Origin: Bacillus sp. Bos-x628
Lineage (GTDB): Bacteria; Bacillota; Bacilli; Bacillales; Bacillaceae
NCBI RefSeq assembly: GCF_040500475.1
Contig: NZ_CP159358.1
Coordinates: 1,488,001-1,552,000, forward strand
DNA length: 64,000 nt
Direction: 5' to 3'
Of this stretch, positions 58,394-64,000 are shown piece by piece (positions within the stretch are counted from its first letter, which is position 1; each line of letters opens with the position of its first letter). A program made the translations under genes and the position numbers. The notes beneath the pieces were generated by a model. That model saw only the letters and a program-made list of their open reading frames with translations. It had not been told where the DNA came from and searched no databases.

Positions 58394-58573
58394 TTACTTT
58401 TCTTTTAACATCGTAAACATTTCTCGTGCCATTGTTTCTAAAATAGAAACGACCGGTGTCTGTGTTGTGATGTTAGCACGGTGCATTCGTTCATCTGTTA
58501 CGTAATACGCACTGTTTAAGTCAGATATACGTGAAAACGTGCAGTGCTGGTTATTTGTAATATGGCGCACGTG
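58394..58573 (-). pseudogene. C-terminal fragment, possibly RpiR/SIS-type regulator
   Basis: The minus strand reads VRHITNNQHCTFSRISDLNS, AYYVTDERMHRANITTQTPV, VSILETMAREMFTMLKEK and TAA at 58394. The pattern (short strand, SRISDLN, RANITTQTPV, long helix) resembles the end of a SIS domain in MurR/RpiR regulators. No upstream part survives. A near-perfect hairpin lies directly behind it. Confidence 0.4.
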
Positions 58574-58749
58574 TTCAAAACACTTGCATGGTAGTGATTC
58601 TTTTCTATTTATGATGAATCTTTTATATGTCTAAGTAGCAAATAAAGCAAGTGATGTGAATCTACTCACTCATTTCACATTTCATATTTTATTCCGATAA
58701 TAGAAGTGTCACTGACGAATCATTTATACCAAAAGGAGGGGTGAAGTAA

Positions 58750-59121
58750 ATGTCTGATCAACATCACAATGCACCACACGAAGAAGAAGAGGAATTTAAT
58801 GTATACGATATGCTTCCACCCGCAGGGACCATCATAGGAGAAGCGACAGAAGAAGAGATGGAAGCTGCGGCAGCACTAGAAGTGAGACATGTCGCTTTTA
58901 TGCGCCTACAAGACATGTTCATTCAATTTGACGGCTCTTCTTATAAAGAGTTATTAAAAGACTTCCAAGAATTTGAACTTGATTCCACAAAGTTTTGGAG
59001 ATCCGTGGCCAGACGTCTACACATTCCATACGAATGGCCAATCCGTATCGACCACGCAAACGGACCGATTTACATCGGTGAGACTGAAGATAGCCGTGAG
59101 GTTGTGGAGAGTGCGGAGTAA
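58750..59121 (+). CDS. Acidic protein of unknown function
   Basis: 123 residues. It begins MSDQHHNAPHEEEEEFNVYD and has an acidic N-terminal tail and a compact helical part (FMRLQDMFIQFDGSSYKELL; FWRSVARRLHIPYEWPIRID). AAAAGGAGGGGTGA precedes ATG 58750, a very strong ribosome binding site. No family recognised, no signal or membrane span. Monocistronic with a terminator (CCCCCTT/AAGGGGG). Confidence 0.7.
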   Translation: MSDQHHNAPHEEEEEFNVYDMLPPAGTIIGEATEEEMEAAAALEVRHVAFMRLQDMFIQFDGSSYKELLKDFQEFELDSTKFWRSVARRLHIPYEWPIRIDHANGPIYIGETEDSREVVESAE

Positions 59122-59129
59122 TAAATTTG

Positions 59130-59157
59130 TTGGCCCCCTTGTTGGTAAGGGGGTCTT
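59130..59157 (+). terminator. Terminator of the acidic protein gene
   Basis: GGCCCCCTT pairs with AAGGGGGTC, followed by TTTTG. Confidence 0.75.
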
Positions 59158-59192
59158 TTGTTGAAATAATCGATCTCTCACTAAAAAAAGAT

Positions 59193-59582
59193 TTATTGCC
59201 CCTCTAAATCAAATTCCAACGCGATCGATATATTAAAGGCTATATCTCGCATTTCATCTATTTCTGATCGGTTCAAGTTTTCAGCAAAACGACGTGCATT
59301 TTGGACAACATCTTGATTCTTCTTGATCATATCTTCATTCAGTATAAAGATCGTATTGATCGCCCAGCCGGCAGTCGCTAACATACTTTCGTCTTGAATG
59401 GAGTTCATGTATGTTTCTACTTCAGAAAAAAACCACTTAACATCATCAATATGTTCTACTTGAAAATTCGCGATTTTTGAAAGCTGTTCAGGGTCTTTGG
59501 TGATGAAAATGTTCTTCACTTCTTCTTTTGATAATGGTTTATTTTGCTTTTCATATTCAGCCAGCCATTTTTCATCTGACAT
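59193..59582 (-). CDS. Putative orphan immunity-type protein
   Basis: 129 residues from ATG 59582 (MSDEKWLAEYEKQ), acidic and helical, with KDPEQLSKIANFQ, VKWFFSEVETYMNSIQDE and AINTIFILNED. No signal or membrane span. It lies just after a SUKH immunity gene on the same strand. Such pairs are common in polymorphic-toxin immunity loci, but no toxin gene is adjacent. An upstream codon at 59624 would overlap the SUKH gene. Function inferred from context only. Confidence 0.55.
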   Translation of the reverse strand: MSDEKWLAEYEKQNKPLSKEEVKNIFITKDPEQLSKIANFQVEHIDDVKWFFSEVETYMNSIQDESMLATAGWAINTIFILNEDMIKKNQDVVQNARRFAENLNRSEIDEMRDIAFNISIALEFDLEGQ

Positions 59583-59601
59583 CTCATCTTCTACGCTACC
59601 C

Positions 59602-60051
59602 TCAAGCAGTATAGTGACCCGCAATCAGTTCATCAAACGAATCCGCTAATTTGAAATCCGTCTCATCCTCTAGATCAAAGTAATGAATAGGTGGATTTTC
59701 TTTCGTTTGTCGATAATCCATCGCAATCCACGTATGGCCATCACCACAGATGAGCACAAGTCCTTTCGGAAGTTCCCATTCTTCTATTAAATAATCGCTA
59801 TCCATAATCCCTTCGCCTTTGGCAATCCCTTTCAAATGATCAAATGGAACATGATCATCTGCCCATGAATTCGGATGATCGGTCGGAAACGCATTATGAA
59901 TCGTATATCCACCATTTTGCTCAAGAATGAGTTTTTTATATGTATCCGGCAGGATGACGCCTAATTTCTTCTCAGCTTTTGCAATTCCTTTCTCATTGAT
60001 TTTCTTACATGTTTCTTCGCTTTCTATGTCTTTATCCCAGAATGGTTTCAA
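59602..60051 (-). CDS. SMI1/KNR4 (SUKH-1) family immunity protein
   Basis: 149 residues. IAKAEKKLGVILPDTYKKLI, LEQNGGYT, GIMDSDYLIEEWELPKGLVL, GDGHTWIAMDYRQ and PPIHYFD are SUKH-1 marks. These proteins bind and block nuclease toxins such as YobL, with YobK as the partner. TTG 60051 follows GGAGGA at 6 bases and gives the best start; ATG 60072 is less likely. Here no LXG gene is beside it, so it is an orphan guard gene. Confidence 0.85.
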   Translation of the reverse strand: MKPFWDKDIESEETCKKINEKGIAKAEKKLGVILPDTYKKLILEQNGGYTIHNAFPTDHPNSWADDHVPFDHLKGIAKGEGIMDSDYLIEEWELPKGLVLICGDGHTWIAMDYRQTKENPPIHYFDLEDETDFKLADSFDELIAGHYTA

Positions 60052-60125
60052 AAAAATTCCTCCAATTTTCATTTATATATCATTTTACCATTTATTCAAA
60101 ATAGTTTCATAGTCCCATTACAAAG

Positions 60126-60158
60126 AAAAAAGAGAAGGGCTCTCCCTCCTCTTTTGTC
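60126..60158 (-). terminator. Terminator of the dihydrouridine synthase gene
   Basis: On the minus strand AAAAGAG/CTCTTTT with inner GGG/CCC pairing and a T run directly follow the stop. Confidence 0.65.
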
Positions 60159-60159
60159 A

Positions 60160-61134
60160 TCATGATTGTTCTTGATTTCTCACTTCAAATTCATCAAGCA
60201 TCGCACGCACTTCATCTGTTGATGATGTGTTCATTAATTGATTTCTTAGGAAACTCGCTCCTCGGAACCCTTTCACATAAATCTTAAAGAAGCGGTGCAG
60301 TGCCTTGAATGGACGCAGACCTAGTGATGAATATTGATCATGGAGATCAAGATGTAATCTTAAAAGACCTAGCAGTTCATCACTTGTATGCTCCTTCGGT
60401 TCTTTTTCAAAGGCAAATGGGTTATGGAAAATTCCGCGCCCAATCATCACACCGTCCACTCCATACTGTTCAGCAAGCTTTAAGCCTGTTTGACGATCAG
60501 GAATATCACCATTGATTGTTAAAAGAGTATCAGGTGCTACTTCATCACGAAGTTTTTTGATCTCAGGAATGAGTTCCCAATGCGCATCCACCTGGCTCAT
60601 TTCCTTTCTTGTCCGAAGATGAATGGATAAATTGACAATGTCTTGCTCCAAAATGTGTCTGAGCCACCCGCGCCATTCATCGACCTCATTAAAACCAAGT
60701 CTTGTTTTCACACTGACAGGTAATCCCCCTGCTTTTGCGGCTTGTATCAGCTCTGCGGCAACGTCTGGGCGAAGAATCAATCCACTGCCCTTCCCATTTT
60801 GCGTGACATTTGGAACAGGACAGCCCATATTAATATCAAGCCCCTGAAATCCTAACTCCGCCATTCCAATACTCATTTTTCTAAAGTTCTCAGGTTTGTC
60901 TCCCCAAATATGAGCGACAATCGGCTGTTCATCTTCTGTAAACGTTAAACGCCCCTTCACACTTTGAATGCCATCAGGGTGGCAATAACTCTCACTATTC
61001 GTAAACTCTGTAAAAAACACATCCGGTCTCGCCGCCTCACTCACGACATGACGAAACACAACATCCGTTACTTCTTCCATTGGTGCTAATATAAAAAATG
61101 GCCGCGGTAAATCACGCCAGAAGTTTTGATTCAT
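60160..61134 (-). CDS. tRNA-dihydrouridine synthase
   Basis: 324 residues, FMN-dependent TIM barrel. [16 protein letters not shown] binds [23 protein letters not shown] carries the catalytic Cys; VKTRLGF, INGDIPD and [15 protein letters not shown] follow. It reduces uridines in the tRNA D-loop. ATG 61134 ([14 protein letters not shown]) matches the family start and length; the frame stays open upstream but without support. It resembles B. subtilis YfjN. Transcribed alone. Confidence 0.93.
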   Translation of the reverse strand: MNQNFWRDLPRPFFILAPMEEVTDVVFRHVVSEAARPDVFFTEFTNSESYCHPDGIQSVKGRLTFTEDEQPIVAHIWGDKPENFRKMSIGMAELGFQGLDINMGCPVPNVTQNGKGSGLILRPDVAAELIQAAKAGGLPVSVKTRLGFNEVDEWRGWLRHILEQDIVNLSIHLRTRKEMSQVDAHWELIPEIKKLRDEVAPDTLLTINGDIPDRQTGLKLAEQYGVDGVMIGRGIFHNPFAFEKEPKEHTSDELLGLLRLHLDLHDQYSSLGLRPFKALHRFFKIYVKGFRGASFLRNQLMNTSSTDEVRAMLDEFEVRNQEQS

Positions 61135-61638
61135 CTTTCGTTCAATTCCTCTCATGACATAGCGCCTTAAAGGGCATGTCCTTCTGTAAAATCTTTCAGC
61201 AATTTTTATCATTATATACTTTACTAAGGATTCAACGCAAACGTTCATTCTTGACGTTAGAAACCTTATAATAACAGACCTTGACCATATTTAACTATAA
61301 TCAATCATTGCAAAGTCTTGCAATTAAAATAGCAGCAACATAATTTTTGTGGTGGAATTCGTGCATACCTCTAAAGAAGTTTGAATAAGCTAATCCGCAA
61401 AAAATGATACAAATTGAATGCAATAATCACAGCTTTTAGCTTTTAGCTTTTTACTCATTTCGCTATCAATAACGAAGGCTGTCTACCAACCTTCTTCTAT
61501 TAACTTACAGTTTCTCCGATATGGAATCATAAAAAATATCTCCTATAAAAAATGTCACATCGTAAATGTGAACATTTTTTATTCAAAGATCATAGTAAAT
61601 ACTTTTTAATTAGAGATCATTCTGTAGTAAATAAGATT

Positions 61639-61992
61639 TCATAGGCCGTACAATAAAGTAGTCTCAATAACAGTAATCACGATTATCCTACTGAACGAAC
61701 TATACCACCTTTTTTTGATTAACCTGGAATATAAGGCTTTCGAAAGACAGCTATAGCTATCCAACTTCTTAATAATTGCTGAAAAGGGTGCAAGATCAAC
61801 AAACATCTCTTTTTGATAGAATCCGATAAGATAAAAGAAAAGAGACCAATAGGAACCTGCGTTTGCTAACCAGTTTAACTCGTCCTCACTGATCGGTAAA
61901 ATTGGCTTTCCGAACGTGATAAGTCCTTGATTAATCAGCGCAATTAAAAGAAGCAATGTTCTAATCACAGTGCCTTTGTCAAAGTTTTTCAT
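61639..61992 (-). pseudogene. Phage holin (SPP1 type) with altered C-terminus
   Basis: The first about 45 residues, [32 protein letters not shown] and [10 protein letters not shown], match SPP1/XhlB-type holins. The rest ([18 protein letters not shown] onward) does not follow the family and looks like frame-shifted or joined sequence. Immediately upstream on the same strand (61995-62100) another fragment ends VIGGRIALVYTLLQNKRKEE. Both belong to a decayed prophage lysis region. Confidence 0.6.
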
Positions 61993-62131
61993 GATCTATT
62001 CCTCTTTTCTTTTATTTTGTAAAAGTGTATAGACAAGGGCTATTCTGCCACCAATTACACCCGTAATAATAGCGGTGATGATTGCCCCAGTAATCGTCCG
62101 CTAGAGAATCATTATAAAGAATGCCCTCATA

Positions 62132-62593
62132 GTGGGACTTTTCTTTTCAACCAAAAACAGAACATATATTCTTATTATTGAACTTATAGCTGCTACGTTG
62201 AAAATATGGCTTCATTTTGAAAAAAGAGCCAGCATTGTCTTTTGTGTGAATGGGTCATATAGCATGGTCATTGATAAACGGCTAACCAAAAAGCAACAAT
62301 GGCAAGATTTCGGATATGAATTGTGTCATGTAATTAAACACTATGGAAATCAGTTTGATATGCACAGACTATTTCGAGAATTGCAAGAATATCAGGCTAA
62401 TAGTTTTATGTATCATTTCTGTGTGCCCTCCTTTATGCTTCAAAAATTGAACCTGCCTTCTTTGCAATCTGAAGCGATTAAACTAATTGGTGACACCTTT
62501 AATGTGACTTACTCTTTTGCCGCTACCCGCTTAGAAATGTTTAGAAGAAAAAGCTTTGCTTTTGCTTTATATGAGAATTCCTTAAAAAAATAA
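62132..62593 (+). pseudogene. ImmA/IrrE-type metallopeptidase remnant, active-site His lost
   Basis: 153 codons. From about 24 on it reads KIWLHFEKRASIVFCVNGSY, VIDKRLTKKQQWQDF, then GYELCHVIKHYGNQ, followed by RELQEYQANSFMYHFCVPSF. ImmA proteins have HExxH here; this copy has YELCH, so the first zinc His is replaced by Tyr. The N-terminal residues do not fit the family, so the start is also damaged. ImmA cleaves the ImmR repressor of ICEBs1-like elements and sits near the integrase, as here. Confidence 0.65.
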
Positions 62594-62615
62594 ATTAAGG
62601 AGGAGACTGTATAAC

Positions 62616-63690
62616 ATGGCTTACTTTAGAAAGGTTCCAGCAAAAAACAAAAAAGGGTACACCTATTCTTTTACAATTGAGTTAGGAAAAGACCCCATCA
62701 CAGGTAAAAGAAAGCAGGTTACACGTAGAGGATTTGAAACAAAGAAGGAAGCTGAAGTTGTAGCCAACGAAATTGAAAATCAAATTAATAAAAATACTTT
62801 TATTTTAGATAGTAACGTTCTTCTTTCATCACATATAGAAAAGTGGCTTGATCTAATTGCAAAAAGAAAAGTGAAGGAAACGACTTTTAAAAATTACAGA
62901 AGAGTTGTTAAAAACAAAATAATACCTTTGTTGGGCCATTTTAAATTAAACGAGATCAAACCAGCACATATTGAACATTTTATTGCAAAATTATTGGACG
63001 AGGGACTTTCTGAAAGATATATAGAATATATATTTGCTGTTCTGTATGGATCCATGGAAAAAGCGGTTGATTGGGAGTTGATTAACAAAAACCCTCTAGA
63101 CAAAGTAAAGGTACCTCGTGGGCGCAGAAGAAAATACGTTACTTTGACACGGGAAGAAGTAAACAAATTTTTAAACGTAGTTAAGTTTGTGACAGCACCT
63201 GTATATCACGCTATTTTCACAACTGCCCTTTACACTGGCATGAGGCGGGGAGAACTTCTCGGGCTTAAATGGGAGGATGTTGATTTTGAAGCTACCACAA
63301 TCCATGTAAGAAGAAATTTAATATATGATGATGAAGGATTCGTTTTGGAACATTGAATACAGAATCATCAGAAAGAGATATTACGTTTGAAGATTATCTG
63401 GTTGAGTGTGAGTTTGCTAGACAAGATGGAAGACCTATTTATCCTCGTACCTTAACTGAAAACTTCAATAGAGCGACTAAAGAAGCCGCTCTACCAAAAA
63501 TACGTATTCATTACTGCCGTCATACTCATGCAACGCTATTATTAGAAGCAGGTGTATCTCTAAAAGAAGTTCAAGAACGCTTCGGCCATTCATCTATTAA
63601 AATGACTGGTGATATTTACGTACACGTAACACTAAAAATTAAAGCTAGAACAGCGAAAAATTCGGTGATTATTTGAAATCTGAAGGTTAA
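62616..63690 (+). pseudogene. Tyrosine recombinase / integrase, broken by frameshifts and a deletion
   Basis: AAGGAGGAGA precedes ATG 62616. An N-terminal AP2-like arm-binding domain (AYFRKVPAKNKKGYTYSFTI), a core-binding domain, and the first catalytic Arg (TGMRRGELLGLKWED) are intact. At about 63350 the frame changes and the text goes on as NTESSERDITFEDYLVEC. About 25 residues seem missing before RQDGRPIYPRT. Then HYCRHTHATLLL, FGHSS and the Tyr in GDIYVHV follow. A last frame change near 63655 leads to KFGDYLKSEG and TAA at 63690. Phage/ICE integrase family; not functional. Confidence 0.82.
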
Positions 63691-63713
63691 GTGGTAAAAT
63701 GTGGTTAATTACG

Positions 63714-63764
63714 CTTGCGTGGCTCCTTAAACCTTATTATTTAAGGGATAAAGACGCCACGCAC
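63714..63764. other. Large inverted repeat behind the integrase remnant
   Basis: GCGTGGC at about 63717 pairs with GCCACGC at about 63755, and CCTTAAA with TTTAAGG inside. It may be a terminator-like structure or part of the element end (att region). Confidence 0.35.
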
Positions 63765-63819
63765 TCCATATGTGAGAAATTGACATTGCATACAGGAGTG
63801 GCATTAGTTCAGAATTAGG

Positions 63820-63853
63820 ATGGAGCCTTCAAATATATCGAAGGCTCCATTTC
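63820..63853. terminator. Hairpin terminator
   Basis: ATGGAGCCTTC pairs with GAAGGCTCCAT, just beyond the stop of the partial gene on the minus strand. Confidence 0.75.
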
Positions 63854-63856
63854 TAA

Positions 63857-64000
63857 CTAAATTGCTTTAGCTAAAATAATAAATCGGTGTTGTTTTACGT
63901 CAAAATAACCCTTTTGTTCAATGGTTCTATGAATGGTGTATAATTCATCCTGGAATTTACTTATTTCAAAACCTGGCACTTGCCAAGGAATTGCTTTAAG
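63857..64000 (-). CDS. C-terminal end of a protein, possibly a methyltransferase (partial)
   Basis: The minus strand is open from the window edge: LKAIPWQVPGFEISKFQDEL, YTIHRTIEQKGYFDVKQHR, FIILAKAI, then TAG at 63857. The closing FxVxQHRFIILAKA strand pattern is common at the end of class I SAM methyltransferases. Only 47 codons are visible, so this is a guess. Confidence 0.5.
   Translation of the reverse strand, partial: LKAIPWQVPGFEISKFQDELYTIHRTIEQKGYFDVKQHRFIILAKAI

Overview
The window looks like chromosome from a Bacillus of the pumilus group (B. pumilus, B. safensis or B. altitudinis). Gene content follows the B. subtilis yfk-yfl-yfm-yfn region in order: yfkN, treR-treA-treP, ltaS, nagP, mapB, yflJ, nos, citM-yflP-citT-citS, yflT, yfmJ, yfmL, yfmM, yfmO/P, yfmR, yfnA, yfnC and yfnDEFGH. 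The divergent padR-padC pair and the divergence of the proteins from their B. subtilis counterparts point to the pumilus group. Species is inferred; no rRNA or tRNA gene is present to check it.

Layout: 1-2.1 kb holds the 3' part of yfkN (sortase-anchored nucleotidase). 2.1-4.8 kb is an LXG polymorphic-toxin cassette inserted into the terminator shared by yfkN and treR. 4.8-8.9 kb is the trehalose operon. 9.3-12.7 kb holds a chemoreceptor and a PLP decarboxylase. 13.3-18.6 kb holds ltaS, nagP, mapB and two small genes. 19.4-21.6 kb is a second LXG cassette, inverted relative to the first. 22.1-29.7 kb holds nos, padR/padC and the citrate genes. 29.8-31.9 kb is a large collagen-like surface protein gene. 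32.0-38.0 kb is an accessory cluster whose five enzyme types match the toxoflavin (azapteridine) genes toxA-E. 39.1-51.5 kb is yfl/yfm/yfn backbone. 51.5-56.3 kb is the yfnHGFED spore polysaccharide operon. 56.6-60.1 kb holds gene remnants, a DUF3900 gene and orphan immunity-like genes. 60.2-61.1 kb is a tRNA dihydrouridine synthase. 61.6-63.7 kb is a decayed prophage/ICE remnant (holin, ImmA-like protein, integrase).

The most interesting region is the toxoflavin-like cluster. It has a methyltransferase, a GTP cyclohydrolase II paralogue, an FGE/SUMF1-domain protein, a WD40 propeller and a RibD paralogue. A small CxxH/CxxC protein lies inside it, and a badly decayed thioredoxin-reductase-like gene lies between the first two genes. 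The two LXG cassettes are the second highlight: nearly identical N-terminal two thirds, unrelated toxin tips and immunity genes, one copy carrying an in-frame nonsense codon, and a perfect 22-bp direct repeat marking one insertion. A dispersed noncoding repeat occurs three times. Several small decayed genes are described because they would otherwise be missed.
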